DNA of 64,000 nucleotides from Megalopta genalis (lineage: Eukaryota > Arthropoda > Insecta > Hymenoptera > Halictidae): contig NC_135015.1 in assembly GCF_051020955.1 (NCBI RefSeq), positions 1,612,001-1,676,000 on the forward strand. Reading direction: 5' to 3'. Both the position numbers and the translations under genes were made by a program. Of the stretch, positions 37,499 through 49,781 are shown one piece after another. Below the pieces are notes generated by a model, which saw nothing but the letters and a program-made list of their open reading frames with translations, had not been told where the DNA came from and made no database searches. The first letter of the stretch is position 1. Every line of letters begins with the position of its first letter.

Positions 37499-39956
37499 TC
37501 AGTTTTCATTGGCAACTAGCGGTTCTTCCTCTTCTTCTGCCCCTTCCTTTACTGTTTTCTTGAAAGAAGTTCGTTGCTGAAATTGGTGTCTTCCGCGGTA
37601 CGTACGAACCAAGCCGCTGCAATAGCAAATCGAGCAAAGGAAGAACACGAATCCCAAATATCCCAAGTGTCGCAAAAACTCTATAACAGAATGAAAACCG
37701 TGCGAATAATTTCTATCGCGTGAGATTTCTGCTTGTTATCCCTGTAAACGATTACATTAGAGTTCTACCTTGCGTCAAGAGTCTAGCATTGGAAACGACA
37801 ACGATTTTCAGTTGCATCATGTTCACATTATCGACGCTGCACGTGTAGTTTCCTCCCTCGTCGGTGGAAACATCTGATACAACATTATGGCGTGAGGAAG
37901 AAGTGTTAATGTTGTAACGCGCATAATTTATTACTTCCAGATACCTATCAAATAAAGCGTCCCGAACACGTCGACGACCACATGAGCGGTCGGATCCAAT
38001 TTGCGAAAAGATCGACGGACACCTTTTTCCAATGTAATTGAATCCTTTTTCCATGATACTTGCGTATCCAAGCTCGATCTAAATCGCGGATTTCAAGCCG
38101 CTTTTAAAACCATTATATTTGTAGACCTGTTCAAGGACTCTACAAAACAATAAATTACTCCGGACAAACGACGGTTAGGTAAGCTCCTTCTGTGAGCACG
38201 AATCGTTTGATGTATCTGAACTTTCTGCCTTTTCTTCTGCTAGCTTTTGTACACTTTTTGCACGGCTCCTTCAAGATAAAGTCTGGCAGGTGTCGTACCG
38301 CTGTACTGACGCCGGGAAACTCGCGTTCCAACAAAGTGGATCTTAAACGAGAAATAATATAATCTATGGTAATGAACGCTCAAAATATATCTGTATTAAA
38401 AATGTAAAAATAAAAAATGGTCCGTATTTTCTTCGTCTACCTATCTCGTGCTTCGCTGCAAAATAAGAACACTTACTTGCAAGGCAATAGAGGAGATTTC
38501 CAGAAGAATTTGACTATCGACGAATCGCTGCTATTTGCAATCGTCTATAACAATAACAATGGTTTTGCGGCAGATGGTTTTCAGATTTAACGGCAGTGAA
38601 AAAGAATTTGTCACTCCCTTCTCACCGTGTTTATTAAGCGCTTTAATCGACATTTTCCGACGCTTGATTTATAGCCACGACTGCCTATACAATGCTCGCA
38701 CAGGCTCCACGGTGTCCATTCAGAAATTACATGCAGCGTGATTCCAACGTCTCGAATTTCAATCAACTCCGACATTTGAGAGACCTAAATCAAAGCCACA
38801 TCCGAGTGACAAACAAGAAGGGTAGAAATTTTGCGACCACGAACTGGATTGATTCGGTCTTACGGCAAACCGTGTGGTAATCGCCGCCAGGTAGATTTCG
38901 CGGTATTTTTCCCATTCTGTTATGTTTCCTTGCTCCGTGTGCATAGAGATATGGTCTTTGAAAACAGCTATCGTAAAATATTTATTTGAATGGATGCGTT
39001 TATGTTTTTATAATCGGGACGAGCGAAAGAATCGTCTTTAGAAATGTTTCACCGTATTGTTTTGGGTTTGTATAACATACTCCGTGATTCTGTTGAATTA
39101 AACTTGTAACTGGAATGCGGATTTTATGTCAAGTCCTGTAATACACCTGAAGGTATAAAAGTAGCGCGAAAGCATTTCTGTGTAGTTTATTTTTATAAAG
39201 TTATTAACTGGATAATTGCGTTTAATTCTATCTTTAGTTAGTTAATCTTTAAATGTTTTAATTTAAAGAATAGATGTTGCTAATTTGAAATAAAATTTCG
39301 TTGGACGCCAAATTAAATTTTCATTCGAAGAGGTTTATATTAGTTGAAATAGTTGCGAAACTTCTTTCATCGATGAAAACGATTCTCACATCGTTCCGAC
39401 TACAAATATATATTTTCTAAATTTCAAAAATGAATTTCCTCAAAATATTACGTTCGATTCTGTAATTGAATTTGTTTTCAGCTTCTTGGCCTTCCTCTCC
39501 GTGGCATAAGTAAATGCCACCGTCTGTAGCTTGAAAATGTTTAATCACTAATGAAAGCTCGGGAGTGGTGTAGATTCTGTTGTATGACATATTATTCTCC
39601 ATTCCCAATTCGACCACTTTCTCTGGAATTTCTCTATATCGGTCCTGATAATACCAAACTTTTGTTTGTTTCTCCTCTTTGTCGTTGCTGTACGAACAAA
39701 TAAATACAATAATGATATATCTTTATTTTTTTCATCAATAAGTTCGTATTTTATACCAAAAACGACATTCCATCATCAGCATTGAATCAATTTCAGCGTT
39801 AATCAGTAAATATTCATCAATTTCTTCGGATGTGATTAATCTTTCTTTATCCCTGCAGTATTTAGTAACTCCTACGGACTTATCGATCGACAGAATTTGA
39901 TCGGCACTAGCTAATGGGACGATTAATAATAACCAAAAACTCTTCGTTTGAAACAT
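37499..39956 (-). CDS. Two-Ig-domain single-pass membrane protein, FAM187-like
   Basis: Eight minus-strand exons: 39956-39757, 39687-39452, 38955-38774, 38544-38477, 38341-38159, 38078-37945, 37873-37769, 37680-37499; all phases agree, giving 429 residues. A signal peptide (to LASA) is followed by an Ig V-type domain with ECRFC, VWYYQD and TDGGIYLCHG. A cysteine-rich linker contains WSQNFYPSC, FFWKSP..PC and EPCKKCT. A second Ig domain follows: LTVVCPE, QVSWKKDS, DEGGNYTCSVD. One transmembrane helix (about 376-394) and an acidic tail (EGAEEEEEPL) complete it. The order and the W/C-rich linker recall FAM187A/B, which I recognise from memory only. Exon 3 ends at a weak donor (AAT/GTCGGA). A stronger donor inside it (GCC/GTAAGA) would drop the WSQNF..C block. 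Confidence 0.85.
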
Positions 39957-40339
39957 TTTTGGTTCAATCAATATACGAACTTGTTACAACATTCACGTCT
40001 AACTATTTCCATTAACTTGATAATAGATATAAGATCGCGTGAAGTAATATCGTGCTTTTATTTACAAAGCAACAATTCTTTTATCTTTTCAGTGTATATG
40101 GAATGCAATTCTTGTGAAATTCATCGAGTTTTAGTTTTCATCTGAATTTGTTTTCATAACGGGCGACGTGTTAACGTAACGTATATTTGAAAAGGTTATG
40201 ATGACCGCTCCAACATTCAAACCAATTTTATGACCAATCACAGCATTTGGAACGGCGGAAAAGAACCACTAGCGAAATTCACCGCGAAGCGGGCAACTTC
40301 GACGGAAATACATACCCATGATGCATCACTGATAGCAAC
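39957..40339. promoter_or_regulatory. Divergent promoter between the Ig gene and lin-9
   Basis: The two start codons point away from each other across 383 bp, so this interval must hold both promoters and 5' UTRs. AACATGGCGGAG at the lin-9 start matches the YY1/Pho-type ATGGCGG motif often placed over start codons of housekeeping genes. No TATA box is evident for lin-9. Confidence 0.55.
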
Positions 40340-43300
40340 ATGGCGGAGTTGATTGAAAGTGAGTAAAAGTTAACTTATTCTTGATAAAATTAGTCTAACA
40401 AGAATTAATTAAATAGAAAAAATAGCTTTACGTGAAGGATAAATGTTTCAAGATCTACCATGTCGACACGTAAGATTACTCCGAAGGCTTTTTACTAAAT
40501 TACAGTTGGTGTTTTAATTGCGCTCAGAAGAGTCTGGTTTAAAATTTCAAAAATGACCAATACACATTTCAAGCGGGACGGCGAAGTTCTCCATTTAAGT
40601 ATCTATTTTCCAGGCGTTACTTGCCAAAACGAATGCTTTTTATTATGTTTTGTAGCCTTCATAAGGTCAATGAATCCATATCTTTGACTCTTGCTCTAAT
40701 CAGAAGTACACATACTGTTTACAGAACTACGTGTAAGTTTGGTTATGTCAGACTTCGACTGCAGAACATCGAGTAATGGTCCCTTCTTAGTATTGTATAT
40801 TTGAATAGTTATTAGTAAATAACATCAGCCTGAAGACTATGTAATAAAAGAATCGTTTATTTACAAATAAATTATTATACCAGATAGTAGCAATAAGTGT
40901 ATACATCATACCCTTTTTACCATTAATGACAGGTATTCAAAAAAATGTAGTACATACAAAGTAAAATCTTATGTTATAAAGTAAAATTGCGAACTAGTTT
41001 AAAAAGATTTAAATATGATTTTATTTGAAGAGGTGTCTCTCTATGATGATAATTTGTTAAACATTACATACATTTTAATAAGTATTGCATATAAACTTTT
41101 AGATGGAATGAGCGCAGTTCAAAACAGGAACAAATGAATTATGTAGCATTCTTGTTTTATGTATTAACTGATATTTACATTTTATGAATATGTAATATAT
41201 GAACAATAGGTGAATCGGCTGAAACTTTGTTATCCATAAAAAATGGAGGATATCTAACGATCGATGAAATTAAAACCGAAATAATTGACGATGACACAAT
41301 GGACATGGATGACCAACAAATTTCAAATAACTCTACGGATTCACATATGGACATAGAGGAATCTGATCCAATTCCTGAACTTGGACCTGCTGCTTTAGGC
41401 TTACAAAGAGTAGGCACTCAACCACCCCCAAAACCGAACCCACCTACACAACCTGTTCAAGTTTTGAATCGTAGAGGAATGCCAGCAAGAATAAGAAAGA
41501 AAAATAAATTATTTTATGATGATATTTTAGTTAATCATCCTCATCATAGGTAAGTGAAAATCGATTGTATAAATATTGGTTGATCGAATGGATAATTTAT
41601 TTTAAACATATTTCAGAATAAAAAAGGATCCATCACATATGGATCATAAACAATCTCCTAAGAAAATCACTAGAACATCACCAACAAAAAGACAAAATAA
41701 AATATCTAATGAACAAAGAAAAAATAATAATATGTCAAGTCAACCATCGACACCTTCAGTAACACCAATTAAGCAAGAAAAGGAACCTGATAAACCAATG
41801 CAACCTTCATCTCCAGATCGTAGAATCGGGCAAAAGATTGGTATGAGATTAAGAAATTTATTGAAATTACCGAAAGCACACAAATGGGTTTGCTACGAAT
41901 GGTTTTATAGTAATATTGATAAGTATGTACAAATGCTATAAATGCATATACCGATGGTATTTTAATCAAATAGTACCAAAAATTAAATTTTTTATTGCAG
42001 AACACTTTTTGAAGGTGACAATGATTTTATGATATGTTTAAAAGAATCGTTTCCTCAATTGAAAACTCGGAAATTAACTCGAGTTGAATGGTGTAAAATA
42101 AGAAGAATGATGGGCAAACCGCGAAGATGTTCTCAATCGTTCTTTGAGGAAGAAAGGCGAGAATTAGACAGGAAAAGACAAAAAATTCGAATGCTGCAAC
42201 AGCGAAAAGCTGCAGATATTAACGGTTTTAAAGATTTACCACCAGAAATACCATTGCAATTGGTAATAGGTACTAAAGTAACAGCAAGACTGAGAAAACC
42301 ACAAGATGGATTATTTACTGGGAGTATCGACGCGGTGGATACTAGTAATAATACTTATAGAATTACTTTTGAACGTGCTGGATTGGGAACTCACAGTGTC
42401 CCTGATTATGAAGTACTGGTATGTGCGCATGTTTTGATAATAGTAAAAGTTGACTCTGTCTTTACAATTACTATATATTACTACATATAATTTTTAGTCT
42501 AATGAACCACCAGAAACCATAAGTGTTGCTTCTTTTGCACAAAAATTTCGACCGAGACATATACAATATGTACCATCACCACCATATGCAATGAAGCTAA
42601 TGTCACCACGTTTGAACAGTGATCCATTAATATCCAATGCATCTGTTTCATTACCAAAGAAATCACATATTGGTGGAACAATGAATGGATATCCCCTGAA
42701 ATTACTTGAATTTATGGTAAAAGTAAATAAAATATTAGCTGCTAAAAAAATAAAAATTAAAAAATTAAAAGAAATGAATAGTGAAGCAGAAAAAAGACGA
42801 TCATTCGGAGAGCCGCTTCCACCAGATTTTGAAAGAAGATATGCAGGGTATTTAATTAGAGTATAAGTATAAGCAGACATGTATAGTATTATAACTGTTT
42901 TTTAATGCTCATTCGTGTTGATTTCAGGATTGTGGTTGAATTAGAAAAAATGAATACTGCTCTCCAAGATTTTTTGAACGACGTCCAAGAATTATGTCAA
43001 GAAATGGCCCCAGAACCTAGTGTTGCTGCTATGTTAGCCCCATCACATCTCCGCGAGAAGTGTAAGCAGGAAGCAACAGATATGGTTGCAAAAAATAATA
43101 TAGTTAATGACAAGGAACCTGGAAAAATGACACAATTAGTAACAGATTTAACAGCTCTCATGCTCCAAGTAAAGGTACAAATAAATAATAGTTTTACGTC
43201 AACTATAACTTTTTGGCACTAATTTCTCAAATTTCGTTCGTATTTTAGAGCTTGTCGGATTCAGACCAAAATGCATATGAGTTAAAGGTATTACAGGGGA

Positions 43301-43440
43301 CTATGGAACAAATACGTTCAAAATTGAGTCCACAAAATCAACAAGTTTTTCAAAACTGCGTTGAAATACATATGCAGCATATACAATTAGGTCTTGGACA
43401 AAGAGGTGCTTTAACACCATTTATGGCTCAATGGGCTTAG
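40340..43440 (+). CDS. lin-9: LIN-9/Mip130 subunit of the MuvB (dREAM) complex
   Basis: Seven exons: 40340-40358, 41210-41549, 41617-41922, 42001-42418, 42498-42847, 42928-43174, 43249-43440, all in phase, giving 623 residues. After an acidic N-terminal region and a basic linker comes the DIRP domain (about 205-305): KWVCYEWFYSNIDK, then FPQLKTRKLTRVEW, IRRMMGKPRRCS and a basic helix. A Tudor-like beta segment (VTARLRKPQDGLFTG) follows, then two C-terminal helical regions. LIN-9 is a scaffold of the MuvB core with LIN-52/37/54 and RBAP48. It controls cell-cycle genes in the nucleus with E2F/RB or Myb; the fly homologues are Mip130 and the testis-specific Aly. The first exon codes six residues. 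A large (851-bp) intron 1 follows. Confidence 0.95.
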
Positions 43441-45538
43441 TAAATGTAAAATTAATTTTCATAATATTTTTAAAAGATGTACAATATTAAAACAAATGTA
43501 GATTACAATACTACAATATTTTGTAAGAAAACTTAACTTTATTTTATTATCTTTTTGTATAGGGCATATCATTAGTAAGGAGTACCTATATTAATAGGAT
43601 ACCAATGTATGTTCTACTGCAATTGTACATACAATTCTAAAACCGTTTTCAAGTCACTTTCTATATATGCCTTTCAGAATAGTATGCTGTGTTATTAACA
43701 AATTGTATAGCGTCAGAATTGTTTCGGTTTCCTATTCCGCGTGTTTATCATAACAAATCAAGCGCTATTGGTCACTGACGATTTATATGCAGGGACGGGT
43801 AGGATATTATTTCAAATAATAAATAATGTCTTTTTATTCTCTATACACATTATGCACACACGTAAAGTTACCAGAGTTTAGCTATTCATTTTATGCGTCA
43901 AATCATCAACATAAAGTTGTGTTATTTGTTGAAATTTTTATTTTCATTTAAAATACTATTTTGTCCAAACTTTGTGTCATTTATTACTGTAAGTAGTATA
44001 TGGAATATTATTGGAATAAATTTTTCCAATACTTTCAACGTGCAGTGTCGTGATTGCTTAGATTTTCAATTGATGTAGGCTTCACAATTCGCATAAAATA
44101 GGAAGTTAAATATCTATGAATTAAATAGAATTGATATATTTTACAGAGGTTGCTTTGATGAAATGCGTATAGAAACTTAACTTTAAATCATCACATTTTT
44201 ATTTTGTATAGTATGTCTTTGCTTATAACTAATTGGAAAGGCCAACATTTAGTACATTAGAATTTCTAAATCTCTATGGTTCTGTATCTTACATGTAAAC
44301 ATTCATGTTTCATAACAAATTGTAAATACATTAAGAAGATTCAGAAATATGCAGTTCTCTTCAAGCTTATTTTATTAACATTAGAGTAATGTTTTCGATG
44401 AATGTTCAAACTAGTAAATTATGACATTGAAAACATATGCGCATAATAGTATATAGTACAATATACAACTTTATTTTAAATATGGATTTAGTTACCGACT
44501 CATGTTTTCGCTTGGAGTAATATCAATTTCATTTAAAAAAAAAAAAAGAGTTATTTGTAGATAATTTAAATTAAATTCACGTTGATATAATCAGTATGTT
44601 TTATTTATTTCTCAAACAAAGAAAAATCACGTTTTTAGTATAATATAATTTTATTCTAAGTATATGTAAAAATTGATAGATATAATTCAAATTCAATTTA
44701 TATATTAAATCAAAAACTAAATGTATCAAAAGAGAATATTTACATTTGATATTTATTTTATAGAATTTTATATTATGCAGTTTTATTCCTGATCAAGGAA
44801 AAAAAATTGTTTTACTGTTACATTATACAAAAGAAATTCGTGCGTTCTAATTATTTACTGTAATAAATTATAAATATAGGAACTATGAGATGATTCGTAT
44901 TTAATAACAAGTATCAATTAATTTGTAAAAAATCGTTTTAATAATTATAATACTTTTTTCTTATCTAAGAGTATATTTTTTATGAATGAATATTAAGACA
45001 AGATGCTATAAAAGGATAAAGATTATAAATCATAATTGTGTTTTTGCTATTCTAAAAATTAGCTATATGTTACCTATACGCTTAAAGTACTGTAATGAAA
45101 GTAAATATAAATTAATATATACAATTTATACATGCTACCATCTGTACTTGTAACTTCGCATGTACTTACGACAATTTTGAAGAGTAATGAGTACATATTT
45201 TAATAATTCTATGTCTGGTTCACATTTATTTTATAATTACACATTCTTATATCAACATTAATGATATAATAACGTACGTTTCGTACAATGGAGAATAAAA
45301 CAAATATTCAACTTCTCTAATCCTATTTTACATATTACTTTATATTAAACGTTGAAAGTAAGATCACTACAATGACAAAAAGTTCATATTGGAAAACAAT
45401 AAATCGTCTTCTTAATTTCTCAGTCGCCATCTCATGTGATATTGGCATATTCCTCTTTTATGATTTTTTTTACTTAATCGAGTTTTAGAACCAAAACATG
45501 ATTTTTTTGCATAGTTTAAATATTACCTATAATATATC
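43441..45538. other. Tail-to-tail spacer between lin-9 and Nup50
   Basis: AT-rich, with no frame worth calling. It holds the 3' UTRs of both convergent genes. TTTATT at 45225-45230 reads AATAAA on the minus strand and could end Nup50. Confidence 0.5.
43818..43823 (+). other. Possible polyadenylation signal of lin-9
   Basis: AATAAA 380 bp after the lin-9 stop. Confidence 0.35.
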
Positions 45539-47310
45539 CTATTTCTTATGTTTATTAAGTGCTTCGATCAATACATCTGCTTCTTCATCTGTCTTCACTC
45601 TTAATAGGACTGGTACTGGTGGTGGTGACGATTCAGGTTTTGGTAAACAAACCAGCATTATTGAGTTTTTATTTATACGTTTTGTTGGAATACTTTCGGT
45701 TAGTAAAGTATTGAGCAATAAGTTTCCTAAAGAAGTTTCTGCACGCACTATTAATTGCGTTTTATCATTTGGTGTTGGCTTCAAGAACAATACTCCTACA
45801 CCTCTACTAGTGAAGTTGCCATCTTTCTTTATAAAAACTTTACATCTGTAAGAGATTTAAATAACAGTATTTTTCGTTATCATAAACACATTTATTAAAA
45901 TTACCTTTGCTCAAATATGGCACCTTCTTCCGTAACAGGTTTGATCTCTACCTTCGGAGGTTCCTCATCATCATCATCTTTACCTTCATTTTCTGTCTTA
46001 TCATCGGATTCTGGTGGTTTTACTACTTGAGCACCAAAAGTAAATGGTTTGGCACTACAAATTATATAATATTACTTGTATGTTAATAGTTTTATTAGTA
46101 ATTATTTTCATAATAATTAGTAAATATAATGAAATTACCCCCCGAAACTAAAACCAGTTGTAGGAGTAGTAGTAGAACTTTGACCGAAACAAAAAGTATT
46201 TGTTGTGCCAAAGGAACTACTAATTGATTTTGAATCTTCCTTTAATCCTTGTTCTTCTGATTTACCATCCGTGGATGGTTTATTGAGGAATGGATTATTT
46301 TCAGAACTAACATTTCCAAATACATTTTTTGTACCCAGTTTGCCAACAGTATCAAAAACAGATTTATGCGTGTCTGAGGATTGTTCTGTATTACTAAAAA
46401 TAGACTCATTATTATCTTTAGCATGTTCTGATTTGCCAAATATGGATTTGGAATCTGTACCGATGTTGCCAAAAATTGATTTTTCAGGCTTCCATTCTGT
46501 TGATGTTAAAGACTTTGCATTTGCTCCTCCAAATGGAGAAGTATCAACCTTCTTCTCTGAACTTACACTTTCTTTGTTATCAATTACTTTGCTATGCTCT
46601 GCTTGTGGCTTCTCAAGCGTATCTAATGTTTTGTCAGATTCATTTCCATGCTTCGATTCAATTTCTTTAAGGTACCTTTCATAATCTTGAAAAATCGGAG
46701 TTAGAATACAAAATGGATTTGCATCTACATGACTTTTAATCCATTGCGTTACACTTTCATTTAAACCTTTTAACTTTGCAAAATATTCAGAAGACTTTTT
46801 ACTTGTATTTTGGTCTGTTTGGTCATTCGTTTTATTCATAGATGTGCTAGATATTGTTTGTATTTTTGGAGTTTCTTCCTTGTTTGTGCCATTTTCATTT
46901 CCTTTAGATGCTCTATTGCTTGCAGGAGATTTATCAGCATTTGTATCTGTTTTTGTACTTGTACCGAAAGCATTTTTATCAGCTAAAAAACTAAATGTAC
47001 TCTGTGGTGTAGATGACATGAATGTAGTTTTAAAACCTGTAAATGCACCAAACGCACTTTTGCTACTATTCTGAAAAATATTAAAATGATACAATTATTA
47101 CTACAATGAAAAAATGTTTTAAATCAAGAAACAAAAAATGATAAAGTTATTTACCTCTGTGGACTGCAATCGACGTTTAGCTCTTTTAACAACTCTACTC
47201 GCAAGAACATCTTCCGATGCTCTAACAAATGATCCTGCTTCTTCGGGTTCCTGCTCTTCATTCCAATTATCGTGATTTAACTGTGTAGCTGCAGTTCTCT
47301 TGGCTGCCAT
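45539..47310 (-). CDS. Nup50: Nucleoporin NUP50
   Basis: Four minus-strand exons: 47310-47155, 47070-46139, 46054-45905, 45845-45539, in phase, giving 514 residues. The N-terminus (MAAKRTAATQLNHDNW, then RASEDVLASRVVKRAKR) is the importin-alpha-binding segment of NUP50. A long polar middle carries scattered FG repeats (AFGAF, PFGG, IFGN, IFGK, VFGN, SFGT, CFGQ, FSFGG, TFGAQ). The C-terminal 115 residues form a Ran-binding domain (EEGAIFEQRCKVF, FTSRGVGVLFL, LLNTLL). NUP50 works on the nuclear side of the pore, releases cargo from importin-alpha and helps Ran-driven transport. Length is close to vertebrate NUP50 (about 470). The middle is poorly conserved in general, so its repeats are the main guide. 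Confidence 0.95.
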
Positions 47311-49781
47311 TGTTAATACTATTTAAAAAAATAATCAATTAAATAGGGAGACTTCGTTACAGATAATTATTTAGTTAACTTCAATATCATTATGGTATAT
47401 TAGAGGTTAAAATTAAAGTAAGAATATTATTTATTGTTTTTTCCGTTCACTAGATTTAAAAGTTGCTTTCGCTGAAATAACTATGGAATTTTATTATTCA
47501 GACTTGAAGAATAGTACAATAGGTTTATATTTTAAAACAAACAGGTAGGAGATTCACAATATAACCTCTCAATTGTTGAAAGAGTATATTGAATTTTGAT
47601 TTACTTATAATACGGATTAAATAGTAATATGATATTTACCGCAAAAAGAAAGACACACTTAATTGGTTAAGTGAAATAAATTTAACGCATTTATAATATA
47701 TAAATAACACAAAAATTTGGACAGACTTGAACAAGCACACTTTTTCCAAAGTTCGCACATGCGCACGTTTTAATTCTTGTCCATTAAGTATCCAACGAAC
47801 AAACTATGTAAATCCTAAAAGGTTAAATGATAAAATTATAATAATTTTAGTTCTGTTTCTGGTGAGATTATACGTATTTCTCAATCAACGAACGGCAATA
47901 AGGTAATGAGAACTTTATTAAAATAATTCTGAGAAGAATAGTTGTCACAAACTCCCAAACAATATTTTAGTTTAAATGCAACTTTCAGTAACTGTAAAGT
48001 TTAAACTTATCGTTCTTTACGTATTTATCGAAGTGACTACTAATTCACTAGTAAATATCAATTATTACATACATATAAAAATCGATAATTTTCCTAATTC
48101 TACAGTTCTAGAGTAATCTTTAGTAAAGCATATTATTATAAGATTGTCAATTAAAGTTAAAGTAACTTAGAATTATGGCTCTTGTATTATGTATCGTAAT
48201 TTTGTCAAAATTAACATAAATGAAGTATATTGTTTTAATATTTTTAGTTACGTCCATACAGTATATAAATTAATACAGTTTTCAATATGTGGATTTTCTT
48301 AAGTAACAATATTCATCGATTTAAATTATTACGAAAATTAATGTTAAAGGAGAATACCTTCTTGTTTGTAATACAAACACATTTTGCAATGATAAAGATA
48401 GTCTTATATTCTTTCACAGTGATAAAATTATATATGTAGCCTATAACATAGATATGTGATAAGAGATCACGTGATCCACCATCACGTGCAGATGATCGAT
48501 TTAAACTTCATACTTTGTATATACATATTCGTATTTTCTACATCAGCAGCCATCGGTGCTTACATGAAATCTATAATGTTAAGAATACATTTATTATACG
48601 TACTTACAACGAATTTAGAGTCATATTACGACAAAAGTTAGAAAGATAAAAAGTTCATATCAAAAGAAAAAAAGGCTGTATCGTTTCAGAATTATTTATA
48701 ATTCCAAATCTATAAATTAGGGGCATATATTATTTTACAATGTTACAAAAAGAAGACGTTCAAAAAAAGTTAACGCAGTGTTTATAAACAGATCTTTATT
48801 TCAAGATGAATTCGTTGAAAAAAAGCAAATCAATATTCATCGTTGCGATAGAAAACGTCACGAAATAATGATTAAACTAACTTTATATGTCTAGAAAGTA
48901 TGAGCATATTAAGACGTGTCTTCAAATGCGCAGAAATTCTGAAACGCGTCTTTGAGCTTCGGGGGAACAAACACGCTTGTCTCCTATCGTGAACGCCGTT
49001 TCGTTTCGTAATCGCAAATATGTGGCGCCACTGTCGTCGGCATTACCAACGTTCACTATCATAAAAGATCCGTCTCGAGAAAATCTTTTCCTTGAACGTT
49101 CCGCGTTTTCGTAATATCGCGGGTGCAACTCGAAGCGACCGTTCAACATGGACGACAGTGCAGGGGAAGGAAAATCGTAGCATTGTTTTAGAAGGGTGTT
49201 CCGCGTGGCACAGGTACCGGTGTACGATCTTGGCGCGAAAACTCGCTTTCAAGGAGCGCGTCGGATCCCTGGGCATACAACACGGCAAGAGGGAAGGAGA
49301 AAGGGAGAGGGAAAAAGAGAGAACGACCGAGGGTAAGGGCCAGGGGGTGCCAGGGGACCTCGAGCAACTTGGCACGTCCGTGTACGGAGGCAACAGTGCT
49401 GGTGGCAGCACAGACGCTCGTTGATGAGCGAACAATTCACTTTGGTACGCGGTTTCACGACGTTATTTCGCCTGATCGGTGTCGTGAAACAAGGGTGTGC
49501 ATATGTGTTCACGCGACGAGTCGGTAAACTGTGTCTGTGACATTTTTATCTGTTCGATTATTCTAAGTTGAAACGATCAAGTGTCGTCGCGGTGGCTCGA
49601 AGAGTTCGTGGCTGGTGCGCGCCGTGCGTGCGGTTGATCGGAGCGTATACCGCTGCTCTCGTCAATTTGGTGGGAGAGTGAGAGTGAGAGGGAGGAGGGG
49701 TTTCCCGTCCTCCTCTTCCCTCGCTAAAATCGGCCGGATTTTCGAACAGGGAAGGAAACAGAATAATCTCATAATAAAAAC
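47311..49781. other. Spacer between Nup50 and the PHF21A-like gene
   Basis: The first 1.5 kb is AT-rich and must hold the Nup50 promoter. About 48.9-49.8 kb is GC-rich and probably holds the promoter and 5' UTR of the PHF21A-like gene. Frames seen there on both strands (for example 49043-49435 minus, 48922-49149 minus) have no recognisable features. Confidence 0.45.

Noticed and set aside
48922..49149. Minus ORF with an Ig-like DDSGATYL string
   Set aside because: Lacks the Cys/Trp pattern of an Ig domain and has no supporting exons.
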